A stretch of DNA of 64,000 nucleotides from Fragilariopsis cylindrus CCMP1102 (GCA_900095095.1 FMBT01000503.1:1-64000), one strand, 5' to 3'; shown: positions 51,293-62,320, numbered from the stretch's first letter. The notes: generated from the letters alone by a model not told the origin. Numbers and translations: made by a program.

Positions 51293-54200
51293 TTAATTTT
51301 TATTCGAGTTCTGGTGAAGAAATAACTTGCCTAATTCCAGCTTTTCGGCTTCTTCCTCGGTCATACAAGGAGTTGGAGTCCACAATTCGATGTTCAAAAT
51401 TTCAAAAAGAGAACCGTCCGGATGTGCATTGCTCAAAGAGGGTGATCCAAATGTTATACAGGGACTACTGGAACCTTGGAGCAAATCGGATTGAAGTGCC
51501 AATCCGAATCCCCAATTGTGGCTGTGGTCGACAGGAGGATTATTATCAATAGGTTCGTCCGTTTTCTTTTCGGCCGACGTTGAATCTGGCATTCCACCTC
51601 CAACAGCGACTCGATCGTGGGTGCAAAGCTGGATGAATCCATTCTCACCCGTGTATGGGTACACATCAATTTCAGATTCCTTGTGAGCTTGATCGAGAAT
51701 GCCATGTGTTTTTTCTAGGCGTGAATGTCGCATCTTCCATAGGAAAGACTCTCCCGTTCCGAAGTAATTCCAACTCTTCCTCCAAGCTTCTCCCGTGAAA
51801 CTACCAAATACTTCACCGTCGAGTGTTTCAATGGCCAAGATCGAGTATTGGACACCCCGAGCACGTTTCAATAATGTCTGGAGGTGTGCTCCGTCTCGGA
51901 CCATGCTGTATTTCATATAAAAATTCTCACCGCTTTTTGAATTGGGCAAAAATGCTTGCAGACTTTCCATGAGAGGAGGACTGAGGACGTGCGGTTGCGA
52001 TGACTCATCCGCGACTGATGTTCCTAGAATTTTAAATCCGAGAGACCCGCCTCCACCATACCCATTGACATATTCATCTTGCAAGATATTCCAGGCGTCA
52101 AATCTTCCCTTGGGGGAACCACCAAATTCCATCTCCCAAGATGCGGATCCACCTTCTGAGAGCTCATCAGCGAAAGTATCCGAAGCTTCATCTGACGAGG
52201 TGGGAATCTGTAACAAAAATTCTCTGCTGGGACCCAAAAAGGGCGTTGACATATTTTCATCGGATAGGGACTTACGAATGTTTCGAAACACATCCGATGT
52301 ACGCTGTTGCTTCCCAAATGAAGAAAAGATAGAAACATCATCGAACGAACTAGCGGTCCGAATACTAACATCGTTGTTCAAGAACTGGGATATATTTCGG
52401 AAAGCTGTCGAAGCTTCCCGATATTGATAACGTGAGTTATCATCGTCGATAGGCTCGTCCTCAATTTCCGTCACTTCAACACCTTCTCCTTCGTACATAT
52501 TCCGAGAGGCTAGTCGCATGAGCACGGGCTTCGATGGTGATGCGCTATCTTCTCGTTTCGATACTGCCGAGAGAACTGTTAAGTCGTCGTCATCGATAGT
52601 ATTGTCGATAGTTGGATCCGTTTCCACTGTGAGAAGAATTGCCATGTCACGTGGAGAAGAAGAGGAGGTTTGTTTATGCTCACTATCCATCAGATCTGTA
52701 TGTGACGACGATTCTAGTTGTACCCATGCCGAAGCAACGTCTTCTGTGACTCCGAACTGTCGAACCATTTGATCTCGAGTCATTGGGTTCAGGTTAATGC
52801 TACTAGCTATCGAATCCTGACGAACAGGTCTACCGTGGTGAAGTGAAGGAATGGTCGATATAGAATCCTGTCTGATAGGGGCCCCATGATGTAGGGACGC
52901 GAAACTAGCTATGGAATTCTGTCGTACTGTTGACATTGAATCCTGTCGAATAGGAGTCGCGTGGTGTAGGGAAGCGAAACTAGCGACAGAATCTTGTCGG
53001 ATAGCGTTTCCATGATGCAATGAAGGAATACTCGAAATAGATGATGATCTAAGGGGCTGACCATGATGTAAACTTGGAATACTACTATTGCTGGTTCCTC
53101 TTTGCATTATTAGCTTCCGCGGGTCCTCCTTCTGCTCTTGATCTTCGTCAAGTTTATCGGTGGCATCGGTGACTGGTAAGTGGGAATCTGACATGGCCCG
53201 TCGAACAATTTTCGAACGCGGATCTTGTTGTTTTGATGACGACGTTAACTTGTTCGTATCCGCGGCATCATCTACGGTTGTGAGAGCAGTTTTTCCTTTA
53301 TCAAACTCTAATTCCTCGTTAAATGCATGAAAGGTCACAGATTTTTTTCTACCATCTGAAGCAAAGGATGATCGACGATCGTTTTTTTTGAAACTGATCG
53401 GCTCCGGAATTTTTGGCAAACTCTTTTGAGACGCACGACGGGACATCAACATAGATCTCGTCACAGATTTAGAACGACGGTGTGGTGATGGACGCGTCAT
53501 CGGTGGAAGGCTCCTCGTGAGAAATTGTTTCCTACTACCATCATCATCATCATCATTGTCCGATCTAAAAATATCCTGCTGATCAGGATGCGGATGCTTT
53601 CCAAAAAGGACAGAAAGACCACTCATAGCACTTGCAACGCTCCCGATACTACTCACACTCGATTCTCGTCGTAGCAATGATTTTCGTGACCCACTCGCAG
53701 TCACAGCGAGTCCAGATTCATGAGCCCGCCAAAGGTTTGTCAAGTTATTAGTTGTTTCACTACGCCGTCGTTCCAAGATCAGATGACGACGTTTCGATCC
53801 GATTATAGTAGATGGAACAGCGGAAGGCGAAGACGACGACATCTTCGTGCTGTCTTTTTTGCCATTATTGATTGACGACGATGCCAGTGAGCTAGTTGCC
53901 GCTCCGAGGAGGCCTCTTCGCTCAGTAGTCGCTACAGAAGGAGCATCACCGTCACGTGGTGCATCATCGTCGAAGGCATCTGATGTGTGGCTAGTATCGC
54001 TGATGTTTAATCCAATTTCGTCACCATTGTTGTGCTTCAAATGCCGAGGTGTGCAATGATCGAAAAACAAATCCTCATTCTCGACGGTTTTAAGCGCCAT
54101 TTCCACTTCCCTATCACTTCCATCTATAGTCAATTGTTCCAAAAATGAACGTTCGTATTCCGTGAAGGTATTGCTCCTCGTAGATACCTGACGTCGCAAC

Positions 54201-54505
54201 GAATCACGAGTATTCCTTGAACAAATAGATACATCACGCGATTCTTGCCGGGTCGTTGAGTTTTTCGGAAGAGGCACTCCCGGCAGTTCCGTCTGACTGA
54301 TGTTGTCGTTGTTGTTGTCGTCGTCGTCTTCGTTGTTATCGCCATCATCCTGGTCCGTATTGTCGTTGGCAGTAATCACCCCATCGTTTCCAGCGGTAGG
54401 ATCTAGCAGCTCGTCTTGCCTGTGGTTTGCCGTCATTGTTGACATTTGCGTCGACGTCGACAAACTGGAATCACTTCGATGAAGAGGCACTACTCCGGAT
54501 GTCAT
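51293..54505 (-). CDS. Large Ser-rich protein with C-terminal TLDc domain
   Basis: 1070 residues, intronless and unbroken. The first 850 are mostly disordered and Ser/Arg/Asp-rich, with many R-x-x-S sites and a His/Ser repeat (about 470-570). The TLDc domain spans about 857-1058: FYMKYSMVRDGAHLQTLLKR, YSILAIETLDGEVFGSFTGE, YFGTGESFLWKM, GFIQLCTHDRVAVGGG, WGFGLALQSDLLQGSSSPCI and FEILNIELWTP. TLDc proteins (OXR1, TBC1D24, mEAK7) bind the V-ATPase and influence oxidative stress resistance and vacuolar acidification. The long tail resembles a phosphorylation-rich scaffold. A second, short TLDc gene fragment lies at the right end of the window. Confidence 0.85.
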   Translation of the reverse strand: MTSGVVPLHRSDSSLSTSTQMSTMTANHRQDELLDPTAGNDGVITANDNTDQDDGDNNEDDDDNNNDNISQTELPGVPLPKNSTTRQESRDVSICSRNTRDSLRRQVSTRSNTFTEYERSFLEQLTIDGSDREVEMALKTVENEDLFFDHCTPRHLKHNNGDEIGLNISDTSHTSDAFDDDAPRDGDAPSVATTERRGLLGAATSSLASSSINNGKKDSTKMSSSSPSAVPSTIIGSKRRHLILERRRSETTNNLTNLWRAHESGLAVTASGSRKSLLRRESSVSSIGSVASAMSGLSVLFGKHPHPDQQDIFRSDNDDDDDGSRKQFLTRSLPPMTRPSPHRRSKSVTRSMLMSRRASQKSLPKIPEPISFKKNDRRSSFASDGRKKSVTFHAFNEELEFDKGKTALTTVDDAADTNKLTSSSKQQDPRSKIVRRAMSDSHLPVTDATDKLDEDQEQKEDPRKLIMQRGTSNSSIPSLHHGQPLRSSSISSIPSLHHGNAIRQDSVASFASLHHATPIRQDSMSTVRQNSIASFASLHHGAPIRQDSISTIPSLHHGRPVRQDSIASSINLNPMTRDQMVRQFGVTEDVASAWVQLESSSHTDLMDSEHKQTSSSSPRDMAILLTVETDPTIDNTIDDDDLTVLSAVSKREDSASPSKPVLMRLASRNMYEGEGVEVTEIEDEPIDDDNSRYQYREASTAFRNISQFLNNDVSIRTASSFDDVSIFSSFGKQQRTSDVFRNIRKSLSDENMSTPFLGPSREFLLQIPTSSDEASDTFADELSEGGSASWEMEFGGSPKGRFDAWNILQDEYVNGYGGGGSLGFKILGTSVADESSQPHVLSPPLMESLQAFLPNSKSGENFYMKYSMVRDGAHLQTLLKRARGVQYSILAIETLDGEVFGSFTGEAWRKSWNYFGTGESFLWKMRHSRLEKTHGILDQAHKESEIDVYPYTGENGFIQLCTHDRVAVGGGMPDSTSAEKKTDEPIDNNPPVDHSHNWGFGLALQSDLLQGSSSPCITFGSPSLSNAHPDGSLFEILNIELWTPTPCMTEEEAEKLELGKLFLHQNSNKN

Positions 54506-55299
54506 GATTTGTGAAGATATTCTTTGTTTTGTGTCGAATGAATGTTTTTTATCTGATGTTTTATTGTTCGTCTTTTGTGGGATTTAACGATTTCTTGAAA
54601 TTAGTTCTCCTGCTTTCTTGCTTTGTGTTTGGTTGATCTTGTTCTTACGGTATTCGCCAGAAGAACTATTCTTGCCTTGTCCTTTTTTGGTTCACTAGAA
54701 CTTTCGGGCTTGCATTGATACGTCGTGAAATTCCAAAAGGGGTATGTTGTGAAAAAAAAATTGATAGTCGTTCATTGAGCGAGGTCTCACAATTTTCGCC
54801 AAAAAAATATTTCTAGTCGTTGGTTTTCTCTCAATCGTCCAATCAAAAAAGGAAAATCACCGTAAAAATCCAATGCATGATTGCTAGCGCGGCGAATTTC
54901 ACAAGATTGCGAGCGCAGCGAATTTTACAAGATTCTAAAAATAGTTGCTGATGCAATGATCATTGAAATTGCAAATGCGTCTAGCTACCTCATCTCAGGC
55001 TCACTTGACTGAAGATTTCCTAATTATGTAAGTATGTAAATAGTGTTTATTAGAAGCGTGAGCGTGGTTGCTCATTAGTGGCATCTTGCTCAGTCATACC
55101 CTGGTTACTCTTTCTTTGTGTCTTACTCCTTCATTTCCCCATTTACAGAATGTAAACCATCAAAACAAGTGGAGACAGAAATATAGTGAATCATGCGTGC
55201 TTTTGATTGTGATTGATCAATATAGGTTGCATATGCTGATTTCCATCTTCCCTTGAAGACATCTGTATGTGATACTTGTTTTGTTCTATCATCCCTGTG
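54506..55299. other. Intergenic region
   Basis: 5' flank of the TLDc gene. A short direct repeat with GAATTT-ACAAGATT endings occurs at about 54882-54935. No gene seen. Confidence 0.4.
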
Positions 55300-56800
55300 G
55301 TTTGCTCACAGAATCACTGTGATGTGGTTGTCATCTGTCAGTGTATTGACAAAATCAATGGACTTATCATCTATTCATTGTAATGTAATTGAGTGTCTCA
55401 CTTGTACTTGCCGCTTTCTTTTTGTTGGTTGATGTGCACTAGCTGATCTAACCAACTGCACTGTGACTATCAGCTATTAAAATTGTGGAGTTGATTTTTC
55501 CATAAAATGGTTCTATCTTAACTGCATCTGCCATATTTGTAAATTCAGCCTCTGTTGAAGTTTGTGCTATTACTGTTGGTTAGGTTGTAATCGTGTTCGA
55601 TATTAGACTGATGCTCCTGCTACCATCATTACTGTTACAATAGTACCAGTCCGATGCCCATCTCACTTCACCCTTCACAAGATCCTGTGATTTCTACTGT
55701 ATTCCAACTGGGATGCGGCTGACACTGGGGTTGGATCATTTGAACTAGGCAGATCTATGTTCTTCACCACAGTTGATGACGCCAATATCGTGGTCAACCA
55801 TCTCTTTTGGTTGCATTTAGAAATGCAACTACCTGTTTCACATATCACAGCTTCATAATGAATATGAACTAGGAGTTGTGCATGTTGACTTCGCCAATTG
55901 TTTGTAGACCCCCATTCAACATTCAACAATCTATTTTATTGATTCCGGACCCCTGCTTGTCTGTATATATTCAGCTTGGAACTTTGAATCACTCTTCATT
56001 GGTGCTGGTGGCAATCAAGTTGTTAGCTTCTCTTTAACCATGATGTGATACAATCTTGTTGATGTATGTTTCACATTGTACACACATGGTTTTATTGGTA
56101 TTTTGTTTGCTCTACATAGCCCCATTGAATTTTCTTCTTTTCTTCTGCTTCAGAATTGATTCAGTGGATTTATCTATCGCACTCCTATTTGAATCCTTGT
56201 TTGCGACTAGAAAATCATCCACTTGTTGAAGAATAAGAGTGATGTTATCATCTTCAACACTCTGTGAAATATTGTCATCTTTGTTGTGAAGAATATAGTA
56301 CAGGCAGGCTTTGTGTACAGTTGATGTAAATCCCAGTTCATTAGTGATCATCATCTATGATTATTATAATACTTACTTCCTCCGTGCACTGGAAGTATCA
56401 CTCATTCTTTGTGCTTTTGTTGCGTAATTTCTATTGCACTTATCCCAGTGGATAACTTCTGGTGCACAAAGGAAGTATATCTCATAGTTGTAGTGATTCA
56501 GGATGTCCCCTGTATACCCTTCTGGGATTGGATCCTTTCCTGGATGTTCAGTTCCTCCCACCACTGTCTAAACTATATGTCTGGTTTCCTAAAGAATGTG
56601 GAAGTTGGTGCAGGTGCATGTCACCTTTGTTCCTCTCTCCAATAATATTTGGACTATATACAGCTCCCATCCTACACAAAAAATAGTGTGCAATCTTGTG
56701 TGATGATCTTGTGTGATGACTAGGTTTGTCTGTGATAGATATGCATTTAAGACTGGCTATGTGCTTATTGTAGAACAAGATATTTCAAATGAAAAAGCCC
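55300..56800 (-). mobile_element. Ty1/Copia retrotransposon fossil (pol remnant)
   Basis: Minus-strand pieces resemble Copia pol: a reverse-transcriptase part containing LILQQVDDFLVANKD (the catalytic Asp pair region) and an RNase H part (STEAEFTNMADAVKI). The element is broken in several places, and no matched LTRs, gag or integrase are recognisable. It appears old; flanking DNA has similar texture. Confidence 0.65.
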
Positions 56801-58719
56801 TTTTTCTGTAGGCACATGGCGTGTTCCGGCTCATTGCAGAGTTCTTTTTGGGACAAAAAATAATGTGCACAATACCTCGCGACAAGGAAAATTCTTCTAA
56901 ATTACTATGAATTGTGTTAAATTATACATAGTACTCGAGCGTAGGAGTCATATGTCGTACATAAGCCCCGCGGAGTAGAAATACAAGCGCGAGTGGATTA
57001 GTGAGGAGAAATGCACGTGTATGCATTATTGAGATAAAAGAGAACCGAAAGTTAGCTAAAAGCCAAACTCGCACCGTTTGAGTTGAAGTGACCTTGTCGA
57101 AGCCGTTGTCGAAGCAATTGGAACCGAGCGCAAACAAATGAAGTGCTTAGGTATATTTATACAAACCGGAACACGATTAGGAAGAGTGTCCGAATATATA
57201 GAACACGATCAAGAAGAGTGTTATACATATGGAAGTCGAAGTAGATGTCGATGTCCCCTTTGAACCGCTAATACGATATATATGTATTAAGGCAAAGTGA
57301 GTTAGGAACAGAAAGTTGTATACAGGGTTACTGGAAACCGCAATACTAAAATACGAAGAAAAGAGCAGAATTACCTCGATCACGAGAAATGAACAATTGC
57401 TGTCTTTTATTGTTGAGAAATTGTAATAACCATAGACTAAATAAACAAGTGTGTTAGTAACAACTTTTGCGTTTGAACATCATCGTTAGTATCGTACGAC
57501 GTTACTATAGATATATCTACAGAAAGTTACGCCATTCTTCTAGGGAAGTTTCGCTGACAAGAAGGGGTTAGATATCCTGGTAGAACAACCGTGAGTAGTC
57601 TTTCAATATAAGGGTCAAGAGTATCAACCCTTCCAGCTTTAATAGAATCTTACAAGACCGAAGAGTAAGACTATTATAATCCTGTTTCACCAATCATCGA
57701 TTGTCTGTGAAACGTACAAAATTGAAATGGAAAACTATTCACATCAACACAGAAATGGGAATGTTTCGAATCAAACCTCCATGGGTATCTCTATCTGTTT
57801 AATAATACAAACTTCTTTTATAAAGACAAAATATAAAATGAAATATGATATCTAATTTATAATGCTTGCGTCCAAGGTCAACCTAAGGCCAACTATAGAT
57901 CACCAAGCCGTAGGACCATAGGCCCCACAATATAAGACAAAATATAGGTATCTGTACTCTTATCAAGGACAAAACGTTCTGGTTGAATTTAATTTGGTCA
58001 TTTTGGGATTTCTATGAAGTCTCTTAGTAAGATGACGACAGCTTTTGGTGTATGTGTTGTGTTGAACGGACAGTTACTAACTAAACAACAGACTCTAGAA
58101 TTTTCCTTGATCCTCCCATCAACAGTTTTAATCCCGCTTGTTTTTGTTGGCTATCGACTATGGTGTTTTGCTGGGCCTAACAGCCAAAAATCAAGATGCG
58201 CGTTTATAAACAAATAAATGAGCGTTGGAAAGCTCGCCCTGCACACGCATATCTTCATGGGACTCAATTTATAACTCTGGTTGCTCAATTCACATGCTTT
58301 AACCGAACAAGTTGTTGTTCTACAATAATCACATAGCCAGTCTTATTTATTAACAGGTGCAGATCGCATGGCTCTTGCTAGCCCCTCTATTCTATATGAT
58401 GAGGGAGCAATGCATCAGACTAGCTATTAAAATGAATAACAAGCTATACTATACTACTGCAGAGTATCACCAATGCCAGCAGCTATCATGCCGTTGGTAA
58501 CAACATAACAGTGCTCAACAAACACCTATCTTGAATTGTCTGAGATCTGAGAGACAGCCAAGATTTTTATGAAAAGAACCAACTTTAGAGAAGTTCTTTA
58601 TTTAAAAAGGGGTTGATCATGAAAGGAAGAAATATAATGCTCCCTGTAGTTATCAATTCAAAACCAGAATGGAGCAATAATAGTAGATAAAACCGAGCCA
58701 AAAGAAAGGAAACAACTAA
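56801..58719. other. Long stretch without a gene
   Basis: The segment about 56930-57580 has even base composition and short internal echoes (GAAGAGTGT twice within 50 bp, at 57182 and 57212) and could be an old solo LTR, but I cannot show terminal repeats. A 67-codon plus frame at 58014-58217 has one hydrophobic patch and no recognised family. Nothing else seen. Confidence 0.3.
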
Positions 58720-58893
58720 AACAAAAACAATTATCAATTGATTGATTGATTTTTAAAATAAAAAAAATGAGGTACCACTGTCCATCGTAAGAAAAAAAAT
58801 TCAAAATGTGAATTCGTAAAACAACAACAACAATTATCTGTTGATGATTGATTGATTTTTAAACTTAAAAAAAATTCCAAAAATGTGAATTCG
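58720..58893. repeat. Duplicated tRNA 3' flank with apparent tRNA-body deletion
   Basis: Two copies of a flank (about 58720-58816 and 58818-58893) share CAATTATC, TTGATTGATTGATTTTTAAA-like sequence, an A-rich run and a final TGTGAATTCG. In the second copy this runs into the tRNA-Leu body. In the first, GAATTCG passes straight to TAA, the sequence that follows the other end of the real tRNA. Confidence 0.6.
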
Positions 58894-58919
58894 AGGGGAT
58901 TCGAACCCCTGCCAACGAA

Positions 58920-58958
<39 letters not shown>

Positions 58959-58965
58959 CGAATTC
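58886..58965 (-). tRNA. tRNA-Leu (anticodon UAG)
   Basis: Reading the minus strand from 58965: acceptor GAATTCG pairs perfectly with CGAATTC at the 3' end. The D arm is GCCGAGTGGTCTAAGGC. The anticodon stem CCAGA/TCTGG carries loop TTTAGGC, giving anticodon UAG. A short variable arm follows, then T arm AGGGG-TTCGAAT-CCCCT, and discriminator A at 58886. The long D loop and variable region fit a class II leucine tRNA decoding CUA and other CUN codons. No intron. Confidence 0.93.
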
Positions 58966-59137
58966 GTAAGCTCGTACTGTGTGTTGTACTGACTTAGTTT
59001 GTCGCTGATATTTTGGTTATACAAACTAGAACAAAGGCTGTCAAATCAATCATGATTATAAAATATATAATGACAAAAATATTTTCTCTTGTAAAGTGTA
59101 CATGAATGCATTTTGCCATATGCTTGGACCACGATGA

Positions 59138-61468
59138 ATGATGCATGGATGCGGAGCAACAATGCTGTCGAATACTAGTACTATAGTGACTGCTACTACG
59201 GCTACCGGTACATCACCTCGTAGTCGTAGAAGTAATGACGATTATTGTCGCCTTCGTCGTGCCGCTGGATCACAATTCTTATCAAAATTGATTGAAATAA
59301 TAACTAATGAAGAATGGACAGCAGAAGAGATCGACGATAACGGCGATAACGATAACGATAGTAGCAATGGCAATGGAAAATCAGCATTGCATATGGCAGC
59401 ATGGAAGGGTTGTATAGAAAATGTACAATACTTAATCGAAAATGTTGGTTGTGATATCAATTCCTATTCCAAACAAAAATTTAGTTATGGTAAAACAGCC
59501 ATCTTTTTTTCAATCACACAAAGTCGAATTGAGATAACCGATTATTTATTGAATTGTCATAATCAAGATAATAACAGTAATAATAATACTATTAAAGTTA
59601 CTATTATTAACAATAAAGGACAATCCGTATTAAGTATAGCTGCATCTCACTTCAATGCGGGTAGTGATGTGTTGGAAAAAATTATAGAATTAGATTCCAT
59701 ACAGGGAAATGATTCTTGTTGGTGGAATTTTCGTGAATCACATTCAGATAATTTTGAATATGGTGATTTAGATCCAAGATTTATAGATCGACCATTGTGC
59801 AATACTGATGTTGTCACATCCCTTGTGATCAATCCAACAACGAAACAAACACGAAAGGGTGGGTTTTCAAGACGGAATAATCCGGATACTACTGTTAATA
59901 CTGCTGTTGGTACTGCCCCAAAAATAAATGGTAAGACAGAGAAGAAACAAAGCAAGAGGAGGATGAATAGTATTAAAAGGAAAAAAGAGGCATCTTTACT
60001 ATCAGCTCTTTCATCACATGAACAATACGAGTTGGAAGAAGCGTGGGAGAATATTGTGTCATCAACATCATCATCAGCAGAACAATCATCGTCGTTACTA
60101 TTACTACGAATTGTACATCTAAGTGACAAACAAAACTTTGCGTGGATACCAGAAATGACAACGAAACTTATTGATCATTTTGGTGGTAGTAAAGATAAGA
60201 CTATTAAACTGATTGAATCAACAATACAGAACAATCTTTGTCAGCGACAGCGACAAAAAGAATTACTTCAAAAGATTCTTCATAGACTTCAAGGGGTAAA
60301 GAAGCAACAACAACAACAGCAACAACAATCTATATCATCAGGTACAACGATTACTAAAACTAACAACGTATTTACTTCTTTTTCTTTTGAACCTTGTTGG
60401 AAGAGAATTTGTCATGAGGTTCGACATCTTGACATGTCTTATCTAGAGAAGAAGAAGAAGACGACGAATTTTCCTACTATTCTTTGTCTTCCGAATCCTC
60501 CTATATTTGTTGATACAGTTGAACAATTGACAATACTTCAAAAATGTATAATGGATCGTCGATTGGTAGCAATAGATACTGAATGGTATAATACCATCCA
60601 CGAAGAAGATGTAGAAGACGACGACAATAACAAGAACAATAACAACAACAACAATGATAGTAACAATCACAACAGACAGAAAACAACAACAACAACAACA
60701 ATCACGTTATCAACACTTCAAATTTCATATTTAGAAAGTGAGAGTAGTAAGGATATTTTATCCTATGTGGTAGACTTAAAAAAGGGCGCAGTTCTGGCTA
60801 CTACTGCGATTGCTAATTATAACGGCAACATTAACGGCGACGGCGACGGTGACGGTGATAATACATCGAATGTTGATGATGACGATGATTATCATCGACT
60901 TGTACAAGCATTGGTTCGTTGGTTATTACATAAGAGTGGACCATCCCTCGTCGAGAACGACAACCATGATGAAAACAGTAATCCATTTTATGTATTAGGA
61001 TTTTCTATAGGACATGATATTCCCTTACTGGAAGCGTTTCTTTTACGAGGAAATAACAACAACAAGAATAATAATGATAAAAATAGTGAAGATTGCACTT
61101 TATCATCATCATCATCACATCAGCTGGATTACCATCATATCCTTGATTTACAAAAACTGATTCTTGCTCAACAACAACAAGAATCATCATCATCATCATC
61201 TTCTTCTTCTAGTACTACTACTAATAATAATAATAATAATCCTCCCGGATTGAAAAAATGTGTGGAACAATATTCTTCTTCGTCATCATCAACAACAAAG
61301 ATGGCGAGGATATTTTCAAAGGAGCAACAATGCTCCAATTGGGAATTACGACCTTTATCGGAACAACAATTAAATTATGCTGGATTGGATGCAGCTGTAT
61401 TACTTATTCTACTGGCGGAACACAGCCGACGATTCGATTCATCGATTTGTGTGCAACTAACGAACTAA
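59138..61468 (+). CDS. Ankyrin-repeat plus DEDDy 3'-5' exonuclease protein
   Basis: 776 residues in one open frame. Ankyrin repeats occupy about 82-190 (KSALHMAAWKGCIENVQYLI, then YGKTAIFFSITQSRIEITDY, then GQSVLSIAASHF). A helical middle part follows. From about 470 comes an RNase D/WRN-type exonuclease: motif I VAIDTEWYN (Asp and Glu ligands), a GHDIPLLEAFLL block carrying motif II, and motif III LNYAGLDAAVLLILLAEHSR with the Tyr-x3-Asp of the DEDDy class. A LGLKK-type block is present as PPGLKKCVEQY. Asn, Gln, Asp and Ser runs inflate the domain. It resembles EXD/Mut-7-like exonucleases, which trim RNA or single-stranded DNA. An ATG 24 codons later (59210s) is not available in frame, so the first ATG is used. 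Confidence 0.82.
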   Translation: MMHGCGATMLSNTSTIVTATTATGTSPRSRRSNDDYCRLRRAAGSQFLSKLIEIITNEEWTAEEIDDNGDNDNDSSNGNGKSALHMAAWKGCIENVQYLIENVGCDINSYSKQKFSYGKTAIFFSITQSRIEITDYLLNCHNQDNNSNNNTIKVTIINNKGQSVLSIAASHFNAGSDVLEKIIELDSIQGNDSCWWNFRESHSDNFEYGDLDPRFIDRPLCNTDVVTSLVINPTTKQTRKGGFSRRNNPDTTVNTAVGTAPKINGKTEKKQSKRRMNSIKRKKEASLLSALSSHEQYELEEAWENIVSSTSSSAEQSSSLLLLRIVHLSDKQNFAWIPEMTTKLIDHFGGSKDKTIKLIESTIQNNLCQRQRQKELLQKILHRLQGVKKQQQQQQQQSISSGTTITKTNNVFTSFSFEPCWKRICHEVRHLDMSYLEKKKKTTNFPTILCLPNPPIFVDTVEQLTILQKCIMDRRLVAIDTEWYNTIHEEDVEDDDNNKNNNNNNNDSNNHNRQKTTTTTTITLSTLQISYLESESSKDILSYVVDLKKGAVLATTAIANYNGNINGDGDGDGDNTSNVDDDDDYHRLVQALVRWLLHKSGPSLVENDNHDENSNPFYVLGFSIGHDIPLLEAFLLRGNNNNKNNNDKNSEDCTLSSSSSHQLDYHHILDLQKLILAQQQQESSSSSSSSSSTTTNNNNNNPPGLKKCVEQYSSSSSSTTKMARIFSKEQQCSNWELRPLSEQQLNYAGLDAAVLLILLAEHSRRFDSSICVQLTN

Positions 61469-62320
61469 CTAACTAACTAAAATCTAGAATTATCACTATA
61501 AAACAGATCTATAATTTTGATTTCTATTCTTGTACGTGTGATAACTTTGTTCTTGATTGACGCTATTACCATCATTCCTACTTTAAACCAAGTTCTGAAC
61601 CCATCTTTAAGTGAAGGGCATGCCCCTGGTAGAGCGCAGCCAGTAGCGCACCTCGTATATTTGGTTAGTGGAGCTAAGCTTTGTGAGGTTCTAGCTCATC
61701 GGTGCTACCACAGTATTGTACTCCTTCAATATGGCGCTTGTCTTACGCGCGTCGATTATGAATTTTGTTCATAGTGGTTTTAGGCGACTTAAAATTAGTA
61801 ACGTCAAAGAATTTTCTTTGAAGCCAACGGGTGGTGTGTCGTCGAAAAATGCATATAATTTTTTTCAATGAATCCACCGTTGGCGTCAAGGAATTTTCTT
61901 TGACGCGCCAACGGTGGGTGTGTCGTCGAAAAATGATGATACAGTGATCTGAAGGAGAAGATTTGAAAATTTCAAATCTGAAAGAGAGATTCTAATGAGA
62001 AGATCTGAAAGAGAAGATTTGAAAATTTCATAGAGAAGATTTGAAAATTTCAGATCTAAAGAGAAGATTTGAAAAATTTGAAAAAGAATGTGTGAAAAAT
62101 GAAAAGATCCAGCGAATGAAAGCAAAATAACAGTGTACACAAAAGAGAGACATAGAACAACAAAATCAAAGTGAAGAATACAACACACACACACACACAC
62201 AAACAAACACAAAAACGAATTCATCAAACGAATCAAACAAACACACGAACAAATCGAATTGAATTGAATCAAGAATCAAATCGAATCGAATAACGAATCT
62301 AGTAGAATCAAATCCATACG
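61469..62320. promoter_or_regulatory. Upstream region of the TspO-like gene with repeats and a hairpin
   Basis: A GC-richer, non-repetitive block (about 61600-61760) is of unknown nature. A roughly 50-bp direct repeat (61802-61851 and 61884-61935) carries CGTCAA-GAATTTTCTTTG and GTGTGTCGTCGAAAAATG. The second copy completes a long dyad, 61874-61917, pairing CCACCGTTGGCG with CGCCAACGGTGG around an AT-rich core. GAGAAGATTTGAAAATTTCA repeats (about 61947-62080), a CA run (about 62182-62200) and CGAAT microsatellites precede the start codon. Confidence 0.5.

Noticed and set aside
56930-57580. Solo LTR of a Copia element
   Set aside because: Texture and position are suggestive, but I could not find terminal repeats or a second copy, so it is mentioned only as a possibility.
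58014-58217. 67-codon hydrophobic plus frame as a membrane protein
   Set aside because: One hydrophobic patch only, no family likeness, and it lies in a stretch that otherwise looks like old element DNA. Left unannotated.
61600-61774. tRNA or 5S rRNA gene
   Set aside because: There are short matches to D-arm-like (GGTAGAGCGC) and 5S-like (GAGCTAAGC) strings, but no T-arm, no closed acceptor stem and no internal control region in the right order.
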